This document shows, one piece after another, positions 9,501-15,944 of a stretch of 36,499 bases of DNA. Source of the DNA: Caryophanales bacterium UBA6879. GTDB taxonomy: Bacteria; Bacillota_I; Bacilli_A; RFN20; CAG-288. Under the pieces are notes generated by a model. It had not been told where the DNA came from. It made no database searches and saw only the letters and a list, made by a program, of their open reading frames with translations. How positions within the stretch are numbered: position 1 is the stretch's first letter; each line of letters starts with the position of its first letter. Location of the stretch: the NCBI GenBank assembly GCA_002449135.1, contig DKCH01000025.1:1-36499 (forward strand). Reading direction: 5' to 3'. The translations under genes and the position numbers were made by a program.

Positions 9501-10215
9501 TGAGGCTTTAGATCCATTTATCTATTCTGATTCTACTAATACTAGTAAAACAGCAACATTTACTTTCCCAAGTGATCTAACTACAGCTAATATTAATGTT
9601 TTAATAAGAAATGAAGGAGCTAATTTTAGTGGTTATATGTTAATGAAGAGTAAAAAGGCTTTAGAAGCTCAAGGCTTTACAGTTACTTATAATCCGTTTG
9701 GTAAATATTCTTCTTATGGTTATATGCCAATTCTTAACTTTAATAAGAAAACTGAAAAAGGTTCTATTATTAGTGGATACTTATCTTCTTATTCTACTGG
9801 GAATAAAAGTACTAATGGATGGCAAACCAGTATTTATTATTTACCATCTTATAGTTTCTTTACTCAAACAGATTGGTCTGATAATACCAAGAAAGAATTA
9901 ACAGACACATTTGGCACCTTACCAATTCCTTATGTTAATTTGGGTGTTAATGATGTATCTATTGTTAAATTAAGTGATGTTGGTTTAAGACTTGTAGCAT
10001 ATAATTATAAAAATGGTATCATTGATGATATCTTTAGTGTCTTTAAAAAAGCTGGTTGGGATATGTCTTATGTTATTGATTATAATTATGGATATCCTCA
10101 GAAGAAGGCTTATGGTTATATAAAATACGAAGATAAAGAATATGGTATGCTTATTGAAACAAGTTCTCCTGATTTAGGAAACAATTATGTTGGTATTTCA
10201 ATTTATAAGGCGTAA
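6592..10215 (+). CDS. Large lipoprotein with about nine tandem repeats of an unknown domain
   Basis: I do not recognise a named family. The 1207-residue protein starts with a lipoprotein signal peptide (basic MKRKK, hydrophobic stretch, lipobox LVGC with C20), followed by a Ser/Thr/Glu-rich linker to about residue 76. The rest is built of divergent repeats of roughly 114-142 residues. Each opens with a W-containing helix such as TSWPTAV or SDWSDAAK and leads to a P(Y/F)xYLGT strand. These strands begin near residues 99, 215, 329, 457, 581, 717, 833, 975 and 1113; the fifth and eighth copies are degenerate. A second common element is a VxGGxxDD-like segment followed by a helix and an aromatic strand. 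The gene has its own promoter and terminator, so it is monocistronic. It is probably an outer-surface protein anchored to the membrane, perhaps for binding or adhesion (inference). The ribosome-binding site AAAGG (6575-6579) is 12 bases from the ATG. Confidence 0.85.
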   Translation: MKRKKFFTLLFLLPIFLVGCDEKVSSAISYDISSASNTVTSSSSSEEISSSETNHGDSSSSTSGTSEGEDVGSIDPANSPWNEEITKKMMEVLGGNVIPYIDLGKGNIDVETNINDEDDNYRSSLFLTGGKFLSSSLQNAITEYEKHKWEVVNINDGFYAKNTKLNLSVIAKPNSSNLITLQAWYSEPFDPTTVTDWDEVTKAKIKEYFGVFEVPFVYLGTKDYKVAYSEIEGLMIVTGGLFDDKVYDVFKKTYESKGFEVGTKEDDVTTLIAKKKYGESELSVTLYKENNKAKINVSINEAFDANNQTSWPTAVNKELGVVLNNETFPYIYLGTTYPVVDTSATNFRQLVVKGKIWNDSIITSVKAKLTDPLVGWTVDADSETDSSISLSKVTDSSTFHVTVEKVKGLVTADVDSPKMTIKKIEKYDSSKATDYTQGVKDGFKKAFNEDISNVLKFVYLGTVSPVFSSASTKYDNIYNLVGGAYDDRILADFDSKFNAENSYLVANKKGTSYSSSQIILRNVLKNVNGATYQIALIYVNDDFKTVRLEIIKSIDIKKNSDWSDAAKEVFKSVLGDDIVVPYFETNAGGVEAELYSYTNSVKFNFMPGNSLASIIYGIYTAFDTAKDNYQIDLIYDPSFSTYDGEAFLNGLNATTTLADGRELKFDFTFSSAYDTRYSITAYASIVEKYDFANNKETSWPSNVTDAIKKKFGDIDVPYVYLGTKYPKVRINDKSFFDYEKFQIIGNGNSDTFYTDVQTTLKDKGFTFKEEYYSNLIATKNTSSGILTLTFGVSNDHPYMGVSYVEILNPKEYTGYSDEIKSALNKNMNNNEVPVVYLGTKNPTFTEKSIFGGTTNLVQVVGSKFSKELYPVLFDYFKSQNLIEEWNMKYGGSDNYPEITGYKILDDDTVVRFCIERSYVYSDYMNTANFYYDKKIDTLNATSDSWESMDPSDATSEEEKPSNKIKKLFNNEALDPFIYSDSTNTSKTATFTFPSDLTTANINVLIRNEGANFSGYMLMKSKKALEAQGFTVTYNPFGKYSSYGYMPILNFNKKTEKGSIISGYLSSYSTGNKSTNGWQTSIYYLPSYSFFTQTDWSDNTKKELTDTFGTLPIPYVNLGVNDVSIVKLSDVGLRLVAYNYKNGIIDDIFSVFKKAGWDMSYVIDYNYGYPQKKAYGYIKYEDKEYGMLIETSSPDLGNNYVGISIYKA

Positions 10216-10233
10216 TTAATAATTATCTTTGAT

Positions 10234-10270
10234 AAAAGGATGGAGACTTTAATTAGTTTCTATCCTTTTT
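10234..10270 (+). terminator. Intrinsic terminator after the repeat lipoprotein
   Basis: A 14-bp stem with G-U pairs (10234-10247 with 10256-10269) and an 8-nt loop ends in a T-run. Confidence 0.88.
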
Positions 10271-10282
10271 ATTTAAAAAATT

Positions 10283-10320
10283 AAAAAACACTTGCATTAG
10301 TAAAAATAAAGTGGTAACTT
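10283..10320 (+). promoter_or_regulatory. Promoter of the MoxR/VWA operon
   Basis: TTGCAT (10292-10297), a 17-nt spacer and TAACTT (10315-10320) preceded by TGG form an extended -10 type promoter. The -35 surroundings (10283-10296) are identical to those of the promoter at 6511-6524. Confidence 0.6.
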
Positions 10321-10326
10321 ATATGC

Positions 10327-10417
10327 AATGTTAGTTATAAGGCGGTTTATACTAAATACCTTATACAAAAGCAGGCCGAAAAAATATATCAATTTTTACT
10401 AAAAGGGGGGCTTTTTT
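10327..10417 (+). promoter_or_regulatory. Structured 5' leader of the MoxR/VWA operon
   Basis: About 90 nt separate the expected transcription start from the ATG. A 7-bp stem (tataagg 10336-10342 with ccttata 10359-10365) encloses further complementary bases. Downstream, aaaagc (10367-10372) can pair with gctttt (10410-10415), enclosing the G-run Shine-Dalgarno site (10405-10410) just before the start codon. This could gate translation, but I match it to no known riboswitch class. Confidence 0.35.
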
Positions 10418-12157
10418 ATGTTTAAAAATTTTAGAAAAAGAGTTTTAGCAGAAAATTTATTAAGAGGCTTTTTATATGGGCTATCCATCGGGCTATTAGT
10501 AAGTGCAATTTTAATTACTACTTTCTTATTAACTGGTTTAGATACTTGGTTATATTTTGTAATTATTGCTATTTGTGGTGTTGCTAGTATAGCAATTACA
10601 ATGGTTGTTTATTATTTTATTAAGAAACCTACTGAAAATGATGTGGCTAAAAGAGTTGATAAAGCTTTTGATTTAAAAGAAAGAGCTGCTACTTATGTTG
10701 CTTATCAAAATAAATCTTCTCTTTTAATTGATGCTCAAAGAAAAGATGCTATAGAGCATGTTAAAGGTAAAAAAGCTAGAAGAGTTGCTATTAAATTAGC
10801 TGCTTTAAATATTCCTGCTTTATTAATAGGTGCTTCTTTATTTACTACTTCTATTTTTACTAATGATATTAAAGCCAGTCTTACTACTAAAGTTGTTCAA
10901 CCTGGTGATAATTTTGATGATGAAACAGATGAGATTATTGATGAAATTAAAGATATAATTAGTAAAAGTGAAGCTTCTGCTGCTTTTAAGGAAGAATTAA
11001 TGAAAATTTTAAATCAATTAAAGAAAGATTTAGAAGGCGATACTGATGTTAATTCTCGTGCTATTAAAGTACGTGATGCTATTAAATTAGTTGATGAAGC
11101 TTTAGATAGAGTTAATACTAAGGAAGAAATTGGTAGAGAATTAGCTAAGAGTGAATCTCATTTTAAAGAAGTTGGACTTGGTATGGTTAAAGCTTCTATT
11201 GATGATATTAAAGCTGCATTTGAATTACTAAAAGCTGATTCTAAAGATGCTTTACTTATAAATCCTTTAATTAAATTATTAACTAATTGGTCTAATGATA
11301 TTGATGGTGCTTTAACTAGATCTAGAGTGTCTTCTACTGATGCAATTTATCAAATATTTTCTACTTTAAGTACTAAGTTTAAAAATGTTTCTAAAAGTTT
11401 AGAAGAAAAAGAAGCTAATGCTGATATGCCTGGTAGTGAAATTACAAAGTTATTAAATATTTCTCGTGAACAGGTAATTAATGCTTTGGATCAAGCTTTA
11501 AAAGAATTAACTGAAGATGTTCAAACTGAAATTAATAATTCTAACACAGCTGAAGAAGTTAAGAAAATGATGGAAGCTTTGATTAATCCTTCATCTAATG
11601 GTGGTTCTGGCAATTCTGGTGAAAATTCTGGTCAAAATGGAAGTCAAGAAGGTGATGGAAGCCAAGGTGGTAGTGGAGATCAACAAGGTGATCAAGGAAA
11701 CCAAGATGGAAATCAAGGTAGCCAGGGTGGTCAACAAGGTGGTCAACAAGGTGGTCAAGGAGGCGGCTCTCAAGGTGAGGGTAGTGGTGAAGGCCAAGAA
11801 GGCAATGGCAATGGTTCTGGTCAAGGCCAAGGTGAAGGAGAAGGTAATGGCTCTAGTCAAGGAGAAGGTGCTAGCTCTGGTAATGGTTCTACTCAATATG
11901 GCTCAAATGATGAAGTTTACACTGGTGATGGTAAAAAAGAATATGGTGATGTTCTTTCTGACTATAAGGGTGATGCTACAAATGATGGAAAAGACAGTGG
12001 CGATAGTGATTTAGATGGTGCTATTGGTGATTACTTTGATGCTTTATATGGTGATAGCAATAAAGGTGATACTACTGGTGGAGATTCTGGTGAAGGTGGA
12101 GATTCAGGAACTAAAGGGGACTCTAATTCATCTGGTTCTGATACAACTCAAAAGTAA
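10418..12157 (+). CDS. Three-TM protein with helical domain and Gly/Gln/Ser-rich tail, first gene of the MoxR/VWA operon
   Basis: This 579-residue protein has membrane helices at about 16-40, 44-68 and 124-146. Between the second and third is KPTENDVAKRVDKAFDLKERAATYV, resembling the IDxxFxLKDR-type segment of the large membrane proteins (DUF4175-like) often encoded beside MoxR and VWA genes; this resemblance is from memory and not a confirmed family call. Residues 165-390 are mostly helical and charged, and may form coiled coils outside the membrane. Residues 391-579 are low complexity, rich in Gly, Gln, Ser, Asn and Asp, ending in acidic segments including GAIGDYFDALYGD. The ATG follows a strong AAAAGGGGGG site. 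It leads the five-gene operon and probably acts with the MoxR ATPase at the membrane (inference). Confidence 0.75.
   Translation: MFKNFRKRVLAENLLRGFLYGLSIGLLVSAILITTFLLTGLDTWLYFVIIAICGVASIAITMVVYYFIKKPTENDVAKRVDKAFDLKERAATYVAYQNKSSLLIDAQRKDAIEHVKGKKARRVAIKLAALNIPALLIGASLFTTSIFTNDIKASLTTKVVQPGDNFDDETDEIIDEIKDIISKSEASAAFKEELMKILNQLKKDLEGDTDVNSRAIKVRDAIKLVDEALDRVNTKEEIGRELAKSESHFKEVGLGMVKASIDDIKAAFELLKADSKDALLINPLIKLLTNWSNDIDGALTRSRVSSTDAIYQIFSTLSTKFKNVSKSLEEKEANADMPGSEITKLLNISREQVINALDQALKELTEDVQTEINNSNTAEEVKKMMEALINPSSNGGSGNSGENSGQNGSQEGDGSQGGSGDQQGDQGNQDGNQGSQGGQQGGQQGGQGGGSQGEGSGEGQEGNGNGSGQGQGEGEGNGSSQGEGASSGNGSTQYGSNDEVYTGDGKKEYGDVLSDYKGDATNDGKDSGDSDLDGAIGDYFDALYGDSNKGDTTGGDSGEGGDSGTKGDSNSSGSDTTQK
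11594..11900 (+). repeat. Low-complexity Gly/Gln/Ser/Glu codon repeats
   Basis: The DNA encoding the tail of the 10418 gene is an imperfect short repeat with units such as ggtggtcaacaa (tandem copies near 11727-11760). It is more GC-rich than its surroundings and creates long spurious open frames on both strands. Confidence 0.75.
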
Positions 12158-12185
12158 TTGTTAAAAAGAAAGGTAAATAATTAAA

Positions 12186-13172
12186 ATGGAAAAAGAAGCT
12201 GTAGTTAAAGAATTTGCTGATTCTGTAAGTAAAATTAAAGTAGAATTACATAAAGATATTGTTGGACAAGAGGAAGTTGTTGATAATATTATTATTGCTA
12301 TTATTGCTGGTGGTAACGTTTTACTTGAAGGCGTCCCTGGCACTGGTAAAACTAGACTTGTTAGATCTTTGGGTCAAACTTTGTCTTTACCATTTTCTAG
12401 AATTCAGTTCACACCTGATTTAATGCCTTCTGATGTTACTGGTACAAATGTAATTAGAAAAGATAAAAACGGAAATTTAGTGTCTTCTTTCCAAAAGGGA
12501 CCAATCTTTGCTTCTATTATTTTGGCAGATGAAATTAACCGTGCTACTCCTAAAACTCAGGCAGCTATGCTTGAAGTTATGCAGGAACATAAGGTAACTA
12601 TTTCTGGTGTTTCTTATCCAATGGCTGAACCTTTCTTTGTTCTTGCTACTGAAAACCCTATTGAGCAAGATGGTACTTATCCACTTCCTGAAGCTCAAAT
12701 GGATCGTTTCTTGTTTAAACTTGTTATGCGTTATCCTTCTGTTCAAGAACTTTCTAATATTGTTACTATGACTCAGGTTACTCAAGCTGAACAAGCTAGT
12801 AAAGTTATTGATGGTCCAACAATTTTGGAAATGAGAAAATTAGCAGTTGGTGTTCCTATTGCTCCAGATGTTTTAGATTATGCTATGAAGTTAGTTCATA
12901 AGACTCATACTGAAGTTGATAATTCTTCTGATGTTGCTAAGAAGTACATTAAATATGGTGCTTCTCCAAGAGCTTGTCAGGCTTTAGTTACTGGTGCAAA
13001 GATTAAGGCTTTAATGAAGGGACTTTATAATGTCTCTTATGATGATATTGATGAATTAGCTTTACCTGTTTTAAGACATAGAATTAAAGTTAATTACAAT
13101 GCTATTAATGATGGCTTAGATGTTGATAAAGTTATTGGATTATTAATTAAAGAGTGTAGAAAGGAAAAGTAA
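12186..13172 (+). CDS. moxR: MoxR-family AAA+ ATPase
   Basis: The 328-residue protein has Walker A GVPGTGKT (49-56), Walker B LADEIN with D115 and E116, sensor 1 around ATENP (N157), and EAQMDRF, with R174 as the likely arginine finger. Length and layout are typical of MoxR ATPases (AAA_3 domain plus lid). MoxR proteins work as chaperone-like ATPases that remodel or activate partner proteins through VWA-domain adaptors, and exactly such partners follow (a DUF58 protein and two VWA proteins). It lies 28 bases after the tail-rich membrane protein gene and 1 base before the DUF58 gene. The Shine-Dalgarno-like AAAGG at 12169-12173 is 12 bases from the ATG. Confidence 0.95.
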   Translation: MEKEAVVKEFADSVSKIKVELHKDIVGQEEVVDNIIIAIIAGGNVLLEGVPGTGKTRLVRSLGQTLSLPFSRIQFTPDLMPSDVTGTNVIRKDKNGNLVSSFQKGPIFASIILADEINRATPKTQAAMLEVMQEHKVTISGVSYPMAEPFFVLATENPIEQDGTYPLPEAQMDRFLFKLVMRYPSVQELSNIVTMTQVTQAEQASKVIDGPTILEMRKLAVGVPIAPDVLDYAMKLVHKTHTEVDNSSDVAKKYIKYGASPRACQALVTGAKIKALMKGLYNVSYDDIDELALPVLRHRIKVNYNAINDGLDVDKVIGLLIKECRKEK

Positions 13173-13173
13173 T

Positions 13174-14049
13174 ATGAAACAAGTCATCGACGAGGCTTTT
13201 CTTTCTCAGGTCGAATTGTTTTCATTAACTATTAGAGATAATGTTGCGGGACTTTTTGGTGGAAATCATCAATCAAAAAAGTTCGGTTCTTCATGTGAAT
13301 TCGCTGATTATCGTGACTATGTTGAAGGTGATGATATTACTAAAATAGACTGGAATTTGTATGGTAGATTTGAAAAACTTTATCTAAAATTATATTTAGA
13401 TGAAAAACAAATGCATACAAAAATCTATTTAGATGCTTCTACATCCATGTCTTTTTATAAAAAGAGTGATTATGCCTTAAGATTAGTTACAACATTAGCT
13501 TACTTATCTGTAGCTAATATGGATAAAGTTTCTTTGTATCTTATTAGAGGTAATCAAATAGAACCTGTTTTTGAAAAAGTTGTAGGGAAAGAAAACTTTA
13601 TGTATAACATCGTTAAAATGAATAAAATTAAGTTTGATGGTGATAGTTTTATTTCTGAAGCAATAAATAAAAGTAGCGTTGGCTATGGTGATGGAAAAAG
13701 CATTATTATTTCTGATTTTTTAACAGAAAATGATTATTCTGAAGCTATTGATTTTCTTAGAAGCAAAAAAAGGGATGTATTATGTATTCAACTTTTAGCC
13801 GATGAAGAAGTTAACCCTGGTTTTCGTGGAAAAAATTTATTATATGATTCAGAAAATTATGATTCCTCTTTTAAAAAGAATATTACAAGAGATGTTTTAA
13901 AGGCTTATAACCAAGCTTTAGAATATGTAAAAAACAAGCTTTTTAATTATTGTAGTTCAAGAGAAGCTGATTACGTTTTTTATCCAACAAAGCTTCCTTT
14001 AAGAGAGCTTTTCTTAAATAATTTAGTACAGAAAGGAGTGATTAAATGA
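13174..14049 (+). CDS. DUF58 protein with degenerate VWA-like domain
   Basis: This 291-residue protein has the DUF58 signature EFADYRDYVEGDD then ITKIDWNLYGR at about 42-65, and a following MIDAS-like DASTSMS segment (D87, S89, S91). No membrane segment is evident, so it is predicted to be cytosolic, unlike longer DUF58 proteins with two N-terminal helices. DUF58 proteins are regular partners of MoxR ATPases and are thought to be adaptors or substrates. The GAAAGGA site at 13159-13165 precedes the ATG. The TGA stop overlaps the next ATG (ATGA), which implies translational coupling. This is the only TGA stop among the complete genes here. Confidence 0.9.
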   Translation: MKQVIDEAFLSQVELFSLTIRDNVAGLFGGNHQSKKFGSSCEFADYRDYVEGDDITKIDWNLYGRFEKLYLKLYLDEKQMHTKIYLDASTSMSFYKKSDYALRLVTTLAYLSVANMDKVSLYLIRGNQIEPVFEKVVGKENFMYNIVKMNKIKFDGDSFISEAINKSSVGYGDGKSIIISDFLTENDYSEAIDFLRSKKRDVLCIQLLADEEVNPGFRGKNLLYDSENYDSSFKKNITRDVLKAYNQALEYVKNKLFNYCSSREADYVFYPTKLPLRELFLNNLVQKGVIK

Positions 14050-15944
14050 GTTTTTTATATCCATTAGGCTTTTTAATTCTCCTTGCTATTCCTGTTTTAA
14101 TTATTATTTATATCTTAAGAAACAAATATAAGGAGAGTACAGTATCTTCTTCTTATATTTGGGAATTAAGTAAAAAATTTTTAAAAAGAAAGAATCCTTT
14201 AAATTCTTTTTCTAATTTATTAACATTGATTTTACAGTGTTTAGTAATTACTTTTTTAGCGATTTCCTTAGCCAATCCTGTTTTTACTTTTAAGGATGCT
14301 GCTGAAAATTATGTGTTTATTTTAGACTCTTCTGCAAGTATGCAAATGAAAGGAAAAGAAAAATCAAGATTTGATGAAGCAAAGGATCAAATTATTAACA
14401 TTGCTGATCAAGCAAAAAATGGTTCGACTTTTACTTTGATTGCTTCTGATAGTGAGTCTCAATTAGTTTGTCAAAATGTTAAGGATAAGGTTGTTTTTGA
14501 TTCTTTTATTAAAAATACAGAAATTGATGAACAAAACTCTTCTTTGGATAATGCTTTTAGCATTGCTCAAAAGTTTATTTCTGAAGGTAAAGGAAGCAAA
14601 TGTTATTTAGCTACTGATAAGAAGGTTGCCTCTTCTGATTCTTTTACTTTAATTGATGTTTCTTCAGATTTAGTTAATTATGGAATTAGCGATATGAAGT
14701 ATGAATTAGGTCGTAATCGTGATGTTAATATATCTTTGAAAGCTGCTAGTTATTCAAAGGATGCGACTGTTAGAGTTGAATTCTATATTAATGATATTTC
14801 TTTAGGTTACAAAGATGTTGAAACTAAAAAAGGTGAATTTACAGATGTTAAAATAAATGTCGCATTGTCAGATATTTTGGCTAAAGGAATTAGTATAAAT
14901 ACATTCACTTCTATGAAAGCTAAAGTTAAAAATACTGATGATCAATTTGATGTAGATAGTGAATATTATGTTTTTAATAATAATTCCAATGATGTTACTA
15001 ATATTTTAGTTGTAAGTAATTCTCCTTATTTCTTTACTAGTGTATTTGATGCCTTAAATAAAAATGGTACTAGAATTAATTATCAAACATTTAATACTAG
15101 CCAGTACAATACTAAATTATTTTCTGGTTTTGATATTTATTTCTTTGACTGTTTTTCACCTACTGAATTACCAAGTGATGGAGCTGTTTGGTTATTTAAT
15201 AGTACTGAAACTGTTCCAGAATCTGGTTTTTTAGCTCAGAAGGAAGTCGATGCGCCTGATCCAGGTGTTGTTCCAACTTATTCTAATAATACTGAGGATC
15301 TTTTATATAAGCAGCTTACTAAAAACTTAATTAAGAGAGAATTTAAAATTAAAACATATATGAGATATTCATTAACTTCTAATTTTACTACTATTCTTTC
15401 TTATAACAATTTACCATTTATTTTTGCAGGAAGAAATAATCGTGGACAAAGACAAGTCGTTGTTAATTTTGATATTCATGATTCTGACTTTGCTTTAATT
15501 GCTGATTTTATTATTTTAATGAGAAATTTCATTAATTATTCTAAACCTACAATTATTGATTCTTATGGTTATAATTCTTCCGATACTATTACATTATCTT
15601 TACCTGATAATACTTCTACTTTGGAAGTTGTTACTCCTTCTGGTAAAGTAGATTATCCAGAAATTGTAGATTTATCTACATATAAACTTACTGAAGTTGG
15701 AAAATATGTTATTAATTTCTCTGATATTTTAGGTTCAAAAAGGAGTATTAATATTTATTCTGCATATCCTTTAGAAGAAAGGGATCCTACTCCTAGTGAT
15801 GAATCTTCATCAAGAGAGATTGTTTATTTAGGTGACTCAGAAGGAAAAGCTGACAGTATTTATGACGATATTTTACCAGTAGTTATTGTTGCTGTTATTT
15901 TCTTCTTAGCGGATTGGATTTTATATGGACATGAGCAATTTTAG
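14046..15944 (+). CDS. BatA-like membrane-anchored VWA protein
   Basis: The 632-residue protein begins with a BatA/aerotolerance-type N-terminal module: two membrane helices at about 5-24 and 58-80, ending in ANPVF. A VWA domain starts near 88 with the MIDAS DSSAS (D94, S96, S98) and a later YLATDKK aspartate (D191). The expected MIDAS threonine appears replaced in a NSSLDNA stretch. A long extracytoplasmic beta-rich part follows, and a C-terminal helix (about 605-627) anchors the end. Such proteins are membrane partners of MoxR ATPases. It overlaps DUF58 by 4 bases and the next VWA gene by 20 bases. Confidence 0.85.
   Translation: MSFLYPLGFLILLAIPVLIIIYILRNKYKESTVSSSYIWELSKKFLKRKNPLNSFSNLLTLILQCLVITFLAISLANPVFTFKDAAENYVFILDSSASMQMKGKEKSRFDEAKDQIINIADQAKNGSTFTLIASDSESQLVCQNVKDKVVFDSFIKNTEIDEQNSSLDNAFSIAQKFISEGKGSKCYLATDKKVASSDSFTLIDVSSDLVNYGISDMKYELGRNRDVNISLKAASYSKDATVRVEFYINDISLGYKDVETKKGEFTDVKINVALSDILAKGISINTFTSMKAKVKNTDDQFDVDSEYYVFNNNSNDVTNILVVSNSPYFFTSVFDALNKNGTRINYQTFNTSQYNTKLFSGFDIYFFDCFSPTELPSDGAVWLFNSTETVPESGFLAQKEVDAPDPGVVPTYSNNTEDLLYKQLTKNLIKREFKIKTYMRYSLTSNFTTILSYNNLPFIFAGRNNRGQRQVVVNFDIHDSDFALIADFIILMRNFINYSKPTIIDSYGYNSSDTITLSLPDNTSTLEVVTPSGKVDYPEIVDLSTYKLTEVGKYVINFSDILGSKRSINIYSAYPLEERDPTPSDESSSREIVYLGDSEGKADSIYDDILPVVIVAVIFFLADWILYGHEQF

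Noticed and set aside
9698..9901. Short plus-strand frame inside the repeat lipoprotein
   Set aside because: It is a shadow of the main frame without ribosome-binding site.
10327..10417. A known riboswitch such as preQ1, fluoride or THF in the MoxR leader
   Set aside because: The conserved cores of these classes are not visible; only generic pairing is seen.
11591..12014. Long open frames on the minus strand and in another plus frame across the Gly/Gln-rich tail
   Set aside because: They arise from short codon repeats in the real gene and translate to monotonous Thr/Leu or Val/Lys sequence with no ribosome-binding site.
12477..12794. Minus-strand open frame opposite moxR
   Set aside because: It lies entirely within a strongly conserved AAA+ coding region and has no start signal or recognisable product.
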